Below, piece after piece: positions 44,459-53,116 of a DNA stretch of 64,000 nt. Source of the stretch: Rhizobium sp. 11515TR (lineage in GTDB: Bacteria; Pseudomonadota; Alphaproteobacteria; Rhizobiales; Rhizobiaceae); the NCBI RefSeq assembly GCF_002277895.1, contig NZ_CP023000.1, positions 186,001 to 250,000 on the forward strand, read 5' to 3'. The position numbers and the translations under genes were made by a program. The first letter of the stretch is position 1. The number at the start of each line of letters is the position of its first letter. The notes under the pieces are model-generated. The model did no database searches, was not told the origin of the DNA, and saw nothing but the letters and a program-made list of their open reading frames with translations.

Positions 44459-46783
44459 ATGAACGATCAGCCTTCGGCCAATGATTTCATCCAGGCGACC
44501 CGAAATCTTCGGGTCTCATCTCCGCTTGGTACGGACCAGCTCCTGCCGGAGCGGGTGATGATAACGGAAGGTGTATCGTCGCTCTTCGACATCAGGCTCT
44601 CCGTGCGCGCCAAGCGCGAGGTCATTCAGCCGGAGGAATTGATCGGTCGTCTGATCGACATCTCGCTGGAGGTTCAGCAGGCCGAAGATGGGGGCGACGG
44701 TGTTCGCCGTCCCTTCAACGGCCTGGTGACCGCACTCCAGGAAGGGCCGCCAATCACGCGTGGCCTGCGCTCCTATTCGATGGTGCTGAAGCCGCAGATG
44801 TGGCTTTTGTCGCAGCGTTCGGACTGCCGCATCTGGATGGACAAGACCAGCATCGATATCGTCGAGACGCTGTTTTCCGAGCACGGAATTCCCGCTCCGG
44901 ATGTTTCCGGCGTCCTCACACCGCCGCCGCCACAGCATTATTCGGTCCAGTGGAACGAAACGGATCTGGATTATCTGACGCGCCGCTTCGAGGAAGACGG
45001 TCTCTTCTACTGGTTTTCGCATGAGGAAGGCAGCCACAGGCTGCATGTTGCCGATGGCGCCAATTCCTGGGCGGGGCCGTCCCCCTCTGCGCAGGGTGAA
45101 GGCAGAGTGCGTCTTGCCCAGGGCTCGACGGACCGCAACCATATCAACGATTGGATGAAGCATTACGCTTACGTCCCCGGACAGCGCGCCGGCGCCGACT
45201 GGAATTTCGAAACGCCACAGATGGTGCCAGGCACAGCGACACCTTCGCTGGTGCAGATGCCGGGGGCGATGAAAAGCGAGCTTTACGAATATCCGGCCCG
45301 CATTTCATCGGTCGCTGAGGCCGAACGGGCGCAGAAGCTGCGCATGCAGGCGAGCGAGGCCGATCACAACCGGGTCGTGGGGCGATCGTCATCGCGCATA
45401 TTGGAGGCCGGCCGGCGATTTACGCCTTACGAAGTGGCCCATCCCGAGCATGTCTATGAAGAGCATGTCATCGTGCGTGCGACGCATTTCGCGGTCGATC
45501 CGTCCTACGAAACCAACACGGATCAGCCGGAATATACCAACGAATTCGAAGCCGTGCCGTCGCGCGTCGCGATGACGCCGCATCGAAAGACCGAACGGCC
45601 ACGCATCCGCGGCACGCAGGTGGCGATCGTTGCCGGCCCCTCCGGAGAAGAAATCCATCCGGACCAATATGGCCGCATCAAGCTCTGGTATCCCTGGGAT
45701 CGTCGCGCCAAGAAGGATGGATCGGATACCTGCTGGGTGCGCGTCGCCCAGAGCTGGGCCGGCGGCACATGGGGCGGCCAGGTCATCCCCCGCATCGGCA
45801 TGGAAGTCATGGTTGCCTTCATCGACGGCGATCCGGACCGGCCGCTGGTGACGGGCGTGGTGCCGAACCCGAGCAACGGCGTGCCCTACGACCTTCCCGC
45901 CAACAAAACCCGCATGGTCCTGCGCTCCAATACGCATAAGGGCACCGGCTTCAACGAGATGACCTTCGAGGACGATGCCGGCCGCGAAAACATGTTCTTC
46001 CACGCCCAGAAGGACCAGACGACGCGCGTGCGCAACGACCGCACCAAACGCGTCGACCGCCACGAGGTCGCCTCCATCGGTGGCAATCGCGCGGTCGAAG
46101 TGAGCGGCAACCAGAAGCATGAGATCGGTGGATCGGTGAACACGGTGGTCGGCGGTACGGGACCGATGGCAATGGCGCTGATGGGCGCCGTGCAGGGACT
46201 TTCGGGGCAGACGGCCGGATTGCTTTCTCAGGCGGGTCAGATCGCGGGCGGGGGAGGTGAAGGGCTCGCCGCATTCGCAGGGACCATTGCCTCCTCCGCC
46301 TTGGGCTTCCTCGGATTAGGAGGGCTTGGTAGCCGCGAAGGTGTGGTCTCGGGGCCAAATCCGAGGGCGGACGCGGGGACGAATCTGTCCGGTTCCGGCA
46401 GTGGGTTGGGCGAAGCGGCAAGCGGCCTCTTTCCGCTCCCAGGCATCATGAACACTGTCGTGGGGTCATTCAAATCGGACACTATCGGCATTGCAAGAGC
46501 CGAACAGATCGGTGTTAGCAAGGTCACGCACGTTGGTCAAACGTCGCTCGAAAAGGTCGGAAAATTCAAGAAGGTGATCGTGGGCGACGAGTTCGTCATT
46601 GAATGCGGCGCCTCCAAATTCATCATGCGCCAGGACGGCACGGTCATCATTCTGGGAACACATTTCAACTTCACCGCATCGGGGCCGACGCAGATCAATG
46701 GCAAGGTCGTCGATCTCAATAAGCCGGGCGGCGGCTTCGCCGAAGCCTCCCCGTCATCGTCGGATACCACAGCACAGGGCTGA
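44459..46783 (+). CDS. vgrG: T6SS spike protein VgrG (TssI)
   Basis: The 774-aa product has the gp27-like part (about residues 15-350, with FLYWFSHEEGSHRLHV-like LFYWFSHEEGSHRL), the gp5 OB-fold (about 398-475, including DQYGRIKLWYPWD and WGGQVIPRIGMEVMVAFIDGDP) and a C-terminal beta-helix. About residues 561-670 are a Gly/Ala-rich hydrophobic insertion (SQAGQIAGGGGEGLAAFAG, SSALGFLGLGGLGS) that interrupts the helix before it resumes at EQIGVSKVTHVGQTSLEK. There is no C-terminal toxin domain. It is followed after six bases by the DUF2169 gene, so it probably carries the downstream PAAR-like effector. Confidence 0.95.
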   Translation: MNDQPSANDFIQATRNLRVSSPLGTDQLLPERVMITEGVSSLFDIRLSVRAKREVIQPEELIGRLIDISLEVQQAEDGGDGVRRPFNGLVTALQEGPPITRGLRSYSMVLKPQMWLLSQRSDCRIWMDKTSIDIVETLFSEHGIPAPDVSGVLTPPPPQHYSVQWNETDLDYLTRRFEEDGLFYWFSHEEGSHRLHVADGANSWAGPSPSAQGEGRVRLAQGSTDRNHINDWMKHYAYVPGQRAGADWNFETPQMVPGTATPSLVQMPGAMKSELYEYPARISSVAEAERAQKLRMQASEADHNRVVGRSSSRILEAGRRFTPYEVAHPEHVYEEHVIVRATHFAVDPSYETNTDQPEYTNEFEAVPSRVAMTPHRKTERPRIRGTQVAIVAGPSGEEIHPDQYGRIKLWYPWDRRAKKDGSDTCWVRVAQSWAGGTWGGQVIPRIGMEVMVAFIDGDPDRPLVTGVVPNPSNGVPYDLPANKTRMVLRSNTHKGTGFNEMTFEDDAGRENMFFHAQKDQTTRVRNDRTKRVDRHEVASIGGNRAVEVSGNQKHEIGGSVNTVVGGTGPMAMALMGAVQGLSGQTAGLLSQAGQIAGGGGEGLAAFAGTIASSALGFLGLGGLGSREGVVSGPNPRADAGTNLSGSGSGLGEAASGLFPLPGIMNTVVGSFKSDTIGIARAEQIGVSKVTHVGQTSLEKVGKFKKVIVGDEFVIECGASKFIMRQDGTVIILGTHFNFTASGPTQINGKVVDLNKPGGGFAEASPSSSDTTAQG

Positions 46784-46789
46784 GGCGCT

Positions 46790-47851
46790 ATGTCGGTCGA
46801 CAATCGCACACCTTTTCCGGCACTCGCTTTCCGGCAGTATAATTTGGCGGGGGATTTGCTAGGGGTTGTTGTCGCCAGAGGCACGTTCAAACTGGCAAGT
46901 GACGGTCCGCTGGTCTTAGACGACAATCAGCAACCATTGGTCATGTCGGATGTCTATGACGGCGATCCGCATGAGGCACCGCAGGTGGCCTGCACCGATC
47001 TGGCGCCATTCAAGCCAGGTACGGATGTAACTTTTGTCGGAGCTGCCTTTGCGCCAGGCCGCGTCGAGGTGTCGTCCTGGACCTGCGGCCTGAAAGTTGG
47101 GTCCGTGCAAAAGCGCCTGCGCGTCCATGGGCCTCGTGTCTGGCGGGCGAAGACTCGCAAGACGTGGCGTGGACTGATCGACAAGGAGAAAGAGGATGCG
47201 CTTGACGGGTGGGATCTGACCACGGGAGAGCCTGTGACTTATGTGCCCATTGATTGGCGATTAGCGTTCGGCGGCAGGATCGAGAACGGCGAGATATTCG
47301 AACGGAACCCCCTTGGGATCGGGCTTGTCGATCAGGACCAATACCGTGAAAGATCGGAATGGCCGGCGCCGCAGATTGAGGATGCAGACGAACCGGTTCG
47401 CTCCGTCGACGACAGGCCGGCGCCGGCAGGTCTTGGTCCGCTTTCGCCATTCTGGGAGGATCGGATACGGAAAGCCGGAACCTATGACGAAGGCTGGCTG
47501 AACGAAAGGCATCCTCTGCTCCCCCATGACTTCGATTTCTCCTTCTGGCAGGCCGCGCATCCGGACTTGGTGGCAAATCCCTGGCTGCAGGGCGACGAAG
47601 CCTTTGAGCTGGATCACCTCCTGCCGGGATTAGAGATGTTCCATGGTCGCCTGCCTGGCGTTGGTCTTCAGATTGAAATCGATCGGGGTACAGGCCCGGC
47701 GCGTGGCCCCATGGTGCTCGACGGCGTCCATTTCGACATGAGGCCCGGTGTGGGGCGCGTTTTCCTGACCTGGCGGATCGGCTTTCCCTGGCCGGAGCGT
47801 CGCGGGCTGCCCAGGATGACTGCTGTCAATCTTTCTGAAGGTGTCAGCTAA
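46790..47851 (+). CDS. DUF2169 protein, probable T6SS effector adaptor
   Basis: The 353-aa product has the DUF2169 layout (about residues 8-340): an N-terminal strand block (ALAFRQYNLAGDLLGVVVARGTF), a WRAKTRKTWRG-like middle and the conserved PIDWRLAFGG and LGIGLVDQDQ segments. DUF2169 proteins stabilise or load DUF4150-type PAAR effectors onto VgrG, as for the A. tumefaciens vgrG2 module. Its stop overlaps the effector ATG by one base (TAATG), in line with co-translation of adaptor and cargo. It is cytoplasmic. Confidence 0.88.
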   Translation: MSVDNRTPFPALAFRQYNLAGDLLGVVVARGTFKLASDGPLVLDDNQQPLVMSDVYDGDPHEAPQVACTDLAPFKPGTDVTFVGAAFAPGRVEVSSWTCGLKVGSVQKRLRVHGPRVWRAKTRKTWRGLIDKEKEDALDGWDLTTGEPVTYVPIDWRLAFGGRIENGEIFERNPLGIGLVDQDQYRERSEWPAPQIEDADEPVRSVDDRPAPAGLGPLSPFWEDRIRKAGTYDEGWLNERHPLLPHDFDFSFWQAAHPDLVANPWLQGDEAFELDHLLPGLEMFHGRLPGVGLQIEIDRGTGPARGPMVLDGVHFDMRPGVGRVFLTWRIGFPWPERRGLPRMTAVNLSEGVS

Positions 47852-49467
47852 TGGCCGGCAATCAGCCTGCAGAAACGCCTCCAGAGCCAGAGCCTCTGGA
47901 GTATGTACGGATCGATCCCAATAGTAGTTTGCTGTCGGACAACGGCAAGCAAGCCACGAAAGGCCCTCGAATAAGCCCTACGGCAGCCGTTCCACCGCCC
48001 CCGGAATTCATTCCCGATGATAGTTCCGCGATCGCGGTTTGCCTGTCGCCGGATGTTTGTCGTTCACCAACTGCACCCGTGCCCTACATGGTATGGGGCA
48101 AGGCCGACGATAAACAGAATTACTCCCCGGATGTGAAATCCAACGGGAAGATTATCAAGCGCTCCGATTCACAATTCACAGCAACTTATGGAGATCAGCC
48201 TGGAACGGGACTGGGTGTAAAATCAGGCACTGTGGGAAACGTCGTAACGCCGGTGACTTCGTCCAATATCGTGCGAGCAAACGGCATATCGGTACAGCGC
48301 CATACGGATCGTTGTACGTTGAACAACGGCAACTGCCCTGGCGAATATGTCAATGTTAAATCAACAGAGGTGCATGCACCGCCGGATGGTCTCGATAAAC
48401 AAGACAGAAGCTGGTGGGATGCCGCGAAAGACACGGGTAGCGATTTCTGGAAGGGGATGACGGCAACGTCTGGTACGGCATCCACCGGCGAGGGAATAGT
48501 CAACAAGGTTGGCGAATGGTGGAACGACCCATCTCAGATCGGCAGGGACGCGCAATCCGCCTATGACAGTATTCCCACAGGCTCGGAGATCTGGCAGGGC
48601 ACGAAAAATATTGCTGGTGGCGCGGCGCATGTGGCTGGTGAGGTGTGGAACGATCCGGTTGGCAGCGCAAAAGCGACGGGTGGCTGGGTGAAAGATCAAG
48701 CCGTCGGGGCTTGGCATGGAGTTGAAGGAGGGTACGAAAAGCACGGTATTGCCGGTGCAGCCGGTGCTGTCGTGGGCCTCGCAGTCGAGGTCGTCAACCC
48801 ATTGAAAAAGCTTAAGATGCTTGAGAGGGCCGCCGAGGTTGCGGAGGAACTGGGCGATCTGAAAAAGGCCGAAAAACTCAGGAAAGAAGCAGAGGAGATC
48901 AGGGAGAAGGAAACGCAGGCGGAGCGAGCTCGCAAGGCCGAGGAGGAGGGGAAGGATGGAGCGCGGAGTACGCGTGTAATTCCAGAGAAAGACGTTGAAT
49001 GCTTTAAGAAGCCGCCGCACCTCTCCGATGAAGAATTTGATAAACAACTTAATGAGCAAATGGACGCACTCAAAGACATCGATGCTGATACATTGCTCCA
49101 ACGGCGGCAGGCTATTCGAGACGCAGGCGGTACATCACCGCTTAGAGATCTTAATGCTCAAACACAGGCGCGACGCGACTACGAAAGCAGCAGACTGGAA
49201 GAGCTTGCACAGGATGGTATTGTTGGTCAGGAGGCAGCAGACAAGGTTGCTGACGAGATGTCGCAACTTGCGGCAACACATCGGCTTGATATTATCGCCG
49301 GCGGTGATCCCAGCGATATTTCTGGATTGGGAGACAAAGGAGTTAATTCTTCTCTAGGTTCGCAGTGGAAGGGGCGTAGATCACAATCTCTCGAGGATTA
49401 TGCTCGTGAAATGAAAGAAAATGGACTTGGAAAAGAAAAGATGAAAGTACATCTAAAGAAATGCTAA
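47851..49467 (+). CDS. tde: T6SS effector: PAAR-like DUF4150 domain with Ntox15 (Tde-type DNase) C-terminus
   Basis: The 538-aa product has four parts. First a Pro-rich leader (residues 1-50); then a DUF4150 PAAR-like domain (about 53-170, with CLSPDVCRSP and SSNIVRANGISVQRHTDRC), which should cap VgrG. A Trp/Gly-rich repetitive linker follows (about 185-300), and then a charged coiled coil (about 308-372). The C-terminus (about 380-538) ends in THRLDIIAGGDPSDISGLGD and NSSLGSQWKGR, the conserved block of Ntox15, with the HxxD catalytic motif at H477/D480 of the Tde DNases. Toxicity in a recipient cell's DNA is the expected outcome. The DNA becomes visibly AT-richer over the toxin domain. Two immunity genes follow. 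Confidence 0.88.
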   Translation: MAGNQPAETPPEPEPLEYVRIDPNSSLLSDNGKQATKGPRISPTAAVPPPPEFIPDDSSAIAVCLSPDVCRSPTAPVPYMVWGKADDKQNYSPDVKSNGKIIKRSDSQFTATYGDQPGTGLGVKSGTVGNVVTPVTSSNIVRANGISVQRHTDRCTLNNGNCPGEYVNVKSTEVHAPPDGLDKQDRSWWDAAKDTGSDFWKGMTATSGTASTGEGIVNKVGEWWNDPSQIGRDAQSAYDSIPTGSEIWQGTKNIAGGAAHVAGEVWNDPVGSAKATGGWVKDQAVGAWHGVEGGYEKHGIAGAAGAVVGLAVEVVNPLKKLKMLERAAEVAEELGDLKKAEKLRKEAEEIREKETQAERARKAEEEGKDGARSTRVIPEKDVECFKKPPHLSDEEFDKQLNEQMDALKDIDADTLLQRRQAIRDAGGTSPLRDLNAQTQARRDYESSRLEELAQDGIVGQEAADKVADEMSQLAATHRLDIIAGGDPSDISGLGDKGVNSSLGSQWKGRRSQSLEDYAREMKENGLGKEKMKVHLKKC

Positions 49468-49479
49468 GGTATATCTGAT

Positions 49480-50151
49480 ATGAACAAGCTTTATGAAGAC
49501 ATAATACGCAAATTTGGAGAACCGGCTTCGAACGCCTCGTTTACGGAGGAGGAACGTTTGGCACTTCGGAAATCTTTTCCGGACCAAGTCGCCGATTTTT
49601 GCTTTGACATTGGTCGGTCGGTGTTGCGTGAAGGGCTTATTCAATCGTGCCATCCCGATGATATGAGGGGAGTCCTAGCGCTTATTTTCGGCGCTGACCG
49701 GGATTTTTCACACGATAATTGCCATGCTTTTGCTTATTCTGCTTTTGGAGTTATTTTCTTTTGGATGAAAGATTATGGATACGGCAATATCAGTGTTTAT
49801 GAAGGCCGTTTGACGCAGAAGAATTTTGTGAAGGGGCAGCCTGCAGGAGCGACGGCTGCCAATGCGGTTTCAGTACCGTTCTGGTTATCGGATCAGGCGC
49901 TGGATTTTGAGGACGGAGTCGGCAAACCACTATTCAAGCGAGCTTCTAAGAAGCTCGGATTTCTCGAAACTGGAGAATGTTACGGATTCGTGCCTGCTTT
50001 GGCTCTCGGAGGAGTTTCAGATATCGCCCACCTCAAGCGCCTAAAGGCGTCCGAGCATTTTGCTATCGTCGCGCAGACTATGGAATACAATCTTATCGAC
50101 GTTCAAGGATATGGCCAGTCCGTGGTCGTGCGCCCGATAGGGCCGCGATAG
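49480..50151 (+). CDS. tdi: Cognate immunity protein (GAD-like/DUF1851, Tdi type)
   Basis: The 223-aa product has the GAD-like N-terminus (about residues 1-110, with DLRKSFP-like LRKSFPDQVADFCFDIG and ALIFGADRDFSH) and a DUF1851-like C-terminus (about 140-223, with GECYGFVPALALGG and SEHFAIVAQTMEYNLIDV). Tdi proteins that neutralise Tde DNases have this two-domain architecture. It starts 12 bases after the effector stop. No signal peptide is present, fitting cytoplasmic inhibition of a DNase. The base composition is clearly AT-richer than the T6SS core, pointing to transfer together with the toxin tip. Confidence 0.85.
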   Translation: MNKLYEDIIRKFGEPASNASFTEEERLALRKSFPDQVADFCFDIGRSVLREGLIQSCHPDDMRGVLALIFGADRDFSHDNCHAFAYSAFGVIFFWMKDYGYGNISVYEGRLTQKNFVKGQPAGATAANAVSVPFWLSDQALDFEDGVGKPLFKRASKKLGFLETGECYGFVPALALGGVSDIAHLKRLKASEHFAIVAQTMEYNLIDVQGYGQSVVVRPIGPR

Positions 50152-50307
50152 CCTTTTCGCAAGTCCTCGCGAAGCGAGCGGTGCGGTGAGCAACTTAAGC
50201 TGACGTGCGACCGCGGTTTGCGTGTTATGGATTTAGGGAGAGGCGGGAAGCCTATTGAGTGTCGAACTAAAATATGTGGGGAAAAATAACGATAGCATGG
50301 ATGGTAA

Positions 50308-51015
50308 ATGCTAGAATCTTTTTTTGCAGACACCATCGACGAAATTGGGCCGCCACAGAGATGCCTTCCACTGACGGCAGAGCAGGATGCCCGCCTTTCT
50401 AAATGCCTGCCGAGCAGTTTTATGGATTTCTTGCGCGCATACGGGCTGGGTGACTATTTCGATCGAAAGGTACAATATTGTGATCCTGCGGAATTCTCGC
50501 CCATCCTTGCTTTGGTTTTCGGTGCGGATTCGGATTTTAGTCACAAAGATTGCTTCGTGGTCGCCCATTCCGCGTTCGGTCGGCTTATCTGCTGGTCTGA
50601 GCGACATGATCATTTCGAGATCGATCTTGTTGATCTGCGATTGACATCCAGCAAGCTCGCCCCAACGAAATTCATCCCACCCCCGGGGTTCGAAAAGCGG
50701 GAACGCAGCTCGGATCCAAACATCCTCGCTCGCTCGCTAGTTGTATCAGATCGCAGAGATTACGAGGAATTCGACGCTCAAGGCAAGCCTATGTTCGATC
50801 GCTGTATAGCGTCTTACGGCCGGTTGGAGCGAGATGAATGCTATGGCTACTTTCCAGCGATTGCGACAGTCGGCCTGGATAGTCCCATACGACGGCTCGA
50901 AAACATCAGGCGTGTAAAAGCGCTTGAGCATTTCGCTATTCTCGCTCAATTGGGTACCTTCCATTTGATGAAACTGGAAAGGGGGCAATACACGGTAATA
51001 CGCCCGATTGGATGA
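50308..51015 (+). CDS. Second Tdi-type immunity protein (orphan paralogue)
   Basis: The 235-aa product is a divergent paralogue of the immunity protein just upstream. Shared blocks are ALVFGADSDFSHKDC against ALIFGADRDFSHDNC, DECYGYFPAIA against GECYGFVPALA, and the ending LEHFAILAQ-GTFHL. No toxin gene lies in front of it; a 156-base gap separates the pair. It is probably an orphan immunity gene that protects against a related Tde toxin of other strains, or a relic of a former effector module. The ATG at 50308 is weakly supported by upstream signals. Confidence 0.83.
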   Translation: MLESFFADTIDEIGPPQRCLPLTAEQDARLSKCLPSSFMDFLRAYGLGDYFDRKVQYCDPAEFSPILALVFGADSDFSHKDCFVVAHSAFGRLICWSERHDHFEIDLVDLRLTSSKLAPTKFIPPPGFEKRERSSDPNILARSLVVSDRRDYEEFDAQGKPMFDRCIASYGRLERDECYGYFPAIATVGLDSPIRRLENIRRVKALEHFAILAQLGTFHLMKLERGQYTVIRPIG

Positions 51016-51099
51016 TTGACCGTTGACGTCTAGTACCTTTCCAAAAATTCGCGATGGAGGTGGTCGGATGCGGCGAAGCCGGGTCATATTGGTGGGAAA

Positions 51100-51213
51100 G
51101 GCGGTAGGCTGCACCGAGCAGCCACGGGTAGGTTCCTCCAAGCTAGATAAGAGTCCGGCTTAATAGAGGACGGACGAATAAAGAAGCAGAGATTTACGGA
51201 TGAACAGATTATC
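51100..51213 (+). mobile_element. Remnant of an IS3-type insertion sequence (orfA start)
   Basis: From 51178 the + strand reads ATA then K-K-Q-R-F-T-D-E-Q-I-I-S, which matches the hallmark start of IS3-family OrfA proteins (usually M-K-K/R-x-R-F-T-x-E-Q-I-I). The ATG has become ATA, and the similarity stops at about 51213, where the sequence continues into the Imm11-like remnant. The preceding 70 bases may be the element's left end but I cannot define it. No further transposase sequence is present, so this is a small scrap. The left boundary given is approximate. Confidence 0.45.
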
Positions 51214-51452
51214 AGCCCTACCATGTCCTACATATTCTCCAAGACCCAGATATCCTTGATGTCGAGCGGTCCAAATTCGCGGGTCCGTCGCTTGTCGTCC
51301 CAGCATTCAAAAATCTGTTGGGTCGTAATATTTTCAGCCCGCCGAATTATGCTGGCGAGGTAGTTTTCGTACGAGACAGCGTTAAGCGCCGCTTTGCACT
51401 GGCCAAATTAGCTGGCGTGGAATTTCGCAAGGTCAGGGCAGGCGCTGACTAA
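51204..51452 (+). pseudogene. 3' remnant of an Imm11-like immunity gene
   Basis: An 82-codon frame with no start codon reads on from the IS scrap to a TAA at 51450-51452. The translation contains YHVLHILQDPDILDVERSKF, then FKNLLGRNIFSPP and finally RFALAKLAGVEFRKVRAG. The spacing of the D-x-E-R-S block, the IF/FxP block and the final L-x-G-V-x-F-x-x-V is that of the C-terminal half of Imm11-type (MXAN_0049) immunity proteins. The 5' half is missing, apparently removed with the IS event. It is a relic of another effector/immunity pair at this locus. Family assignment is by eye. Confidence 0.5.
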
Positions 51453-51584
51453 ACTTGCGGTTTGTAGAGCTTGACCTGCCATGAAACTTTCACCCAGCGG
51501 CGAATTGGCCGTTCTCGGTGCGGATCGTGGTCGCCCTTCGGGTCAGAAAGCTGCGGCGAGACATTGTATTTTCAAAGCTTACGC

Positions 51585-52115
51585 TCAGTCCTCGTCCTGC
51601 CATCTGCGCAGATCCGTCTGGTCGTGATAGCTCATGCGGTCGGGCGTGGTGATGAATTCGACAGTCGTGCCCCATGGCATGCGGCAATAGCAGACCTTGT
51701 TTCCAGGACCTTTTTCGGTTGCGTAGGGAATAGCGCGTGGCGCGGTAAGAGACGCACCACCGGCCTTTTCGAAGCGCTCAACCGATGCGTCGATGTCGTC
51801 GGTGTAGACACCAAAGTGCGTAATGCCGAAGTCGCTCGCTCGGGCCGGCTGGGCTTGCTCGGGGCCGTGCATTTCGAAGAGCTCGATGTCAGGTCCGGTT
51901 CCGATCTTGACCATCGCCTGTGCACGCACGACCGTTCCAGGGAAAGCGCCAGTGGCGCGCTCGAATTCGGGTCCGTGCCGCGGCGGATCCTGCGGCCCGA
52001 AGGACTGATAAATCACCTGGCCGCCGAAAGCTTCCACTAGGAAAGATTTTGCTGCTTCGATATCCGGCACCGTGATGCCGATGTGATTGACTCCGCGAAC
52101 TTTAGGTGCAGTCAT
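51585..52115 (-). CDS. VOC-superfamily (glyoxalase/dioxygenase-like) protein
   Basis: The 176-aa product has two vicinal-oxygen-chelate modules: VNHIGITVPDIEAAKSF at the start (first metal-type His at about residue 11), then IELFEMHGP and, in the second module, DFGITHFGVYTDDID and WGTTVEFIT. Such proteins are metal-dependent lyases, isomerases or dioxygenases. It is the last gene of the minus-strand block of four enzymes. The substrate is unknown. Confidence 0.8.
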   Translation of the reverse strand: MTAPKVRGVNHIGITVPDIEAAKSFLVEAFGGQVIYQSFGPQDPPRHGPEFERATGAFPGTVVRAQAMVKIGTGPDIELFEMHGPEQAQPARASDFGITHFGVYTDDIDASVERFEKAGGASLTAPRAIPYATEKGPGNKVCYCRMPWGTTVEFITTPDRMSYHDQTDLRRWQDED

Positions 52116-52216
52116 GATAGTCTTCCTTTCTCATTTAATCGATCGAACGCGATGCGCGCGGGCGCAACTCGCCCGCAGTGTCGCGATCCGGCCCACGACG
52201 GGGTGGTCGCAGAGTT

Positions 52217-53071
52217 TCAACTGGCCTTGAGGAAATCGATCAGAGCGGCCGCCACTTCATCCGGCCGCTCGTCCGCGACATAATGGCTGCACCGCGCAAT
52301 CGAGCCGCCCGTCACATTGCTGGCGAACTCCTTGAGCATCGGAACCATATGCGCACCGAAGCGCTGCTCCCCGCCGAGACCTAGCACCGGTATCTCGAGC
52401 GGTCGCCTTTTGTACTCGAGTGCAGCCGCATGGTCGGCAGCGAGGGTGCGATACCATTCCATGCCGCCGCGCGTGCGGCCCGGGAAAGCCATCGCCTTGG
52501 CGTAGATCTCGACGTCCTCCGGATTGAAGGCACTGTGATCATAGAACCGCTCTGCCATGAAGGCCGAAACATAATCATATTCACGGCCATAAATCAGACG
52601 CTCGGGTAGATCTCGGTTCATATGGAAGCCGAAGTGCCAGATCTTCGCGGTCGTCGCCTCCCATTGCGTCCAGCCGGGAAGCGGAACATCGAGGACGGCC
52701 AGGTGGGTAACAGCCTCTCGATAGATAGCGGCCAGCGGCAACGCTACCATTCCACCTATGTCATGGCCGCACACGGCGTAGCGTTCATGCCCAAGTGCAA
52801 CCATGACCTCGTGCGCGTCGCGCGCCATCGTCGCCTTGTCATAGCCGTCAAGCGGGCAGTCGGAAAAGCCCGCACCGCGCAGATCCATGGCCACGACGCT
52901 GAAATGCTCGGCCAGCAGCGGCATCACATGGTGCCATTCCCACCATGTTTCCGGCCAGCCGTGAAGCAGAAGGATCGGCGGACCGGAGCCCCCGGTGATG
53001 GCGTTGATCTTGATGCCATTCACCGGCACCAGCTGCTGGGTAAACCCCTTCAAAGTTGCGATCATGATCAC
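52217..53071 (-). CDS. Alpha/beta hydrolase, epoxide hydrolase/haloalkane dehalogenase type
   Basis: The 284-aa product has the oxyanion-hole motif HGWPETWWEW (about residues 37-46) and the nucleophile elbow GHDIGG, in which the nucleophile is Asp (about 105) rather than Ser. That pattern is typical of epoxide hydrolases and dehalogenases. The acidic residue and His of the triad lie in the C-terminal part (CSHYVADERPDEV, His near 262). It is cytoplasmic. It lies between the VOC and SDR genes in one minus-strand run, so it may hydrolyse an epoxide or halogenated intermediate. The exact substrate cannot be inferred. Confidence 0.82.
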   Translation of the reverse strand: MIMIATLKGFTQQLVPVNGIKINAITGGSGPPILLLHGWPETWWEWHHVMPLLAEHFSVVAMDLRGAGFSDCPLDGYDKATMARDAHEVMVALGHERYAVCGHDIGGMVALPLAAIYREAVTHLAVLDVPLPGWTQWEATTAKIWHFGFHMNRDLPERLIYGREYDYVSAFMAERFYDHSAFNPEDVEIYAKAMAFPGRTRGGMEWYRTLAADHAAALEYKRRPLEIPVLGLGGEQRFGAHMVPMLKEFASNVTGGSIARCSHYVADERPDEVAAALIDFLKAS

Positions 53072-53116
53072 TTTCCAGTCAGATGTTGGCGTTCAAACAG
53101 AGTTCGCGGTCGGCGC

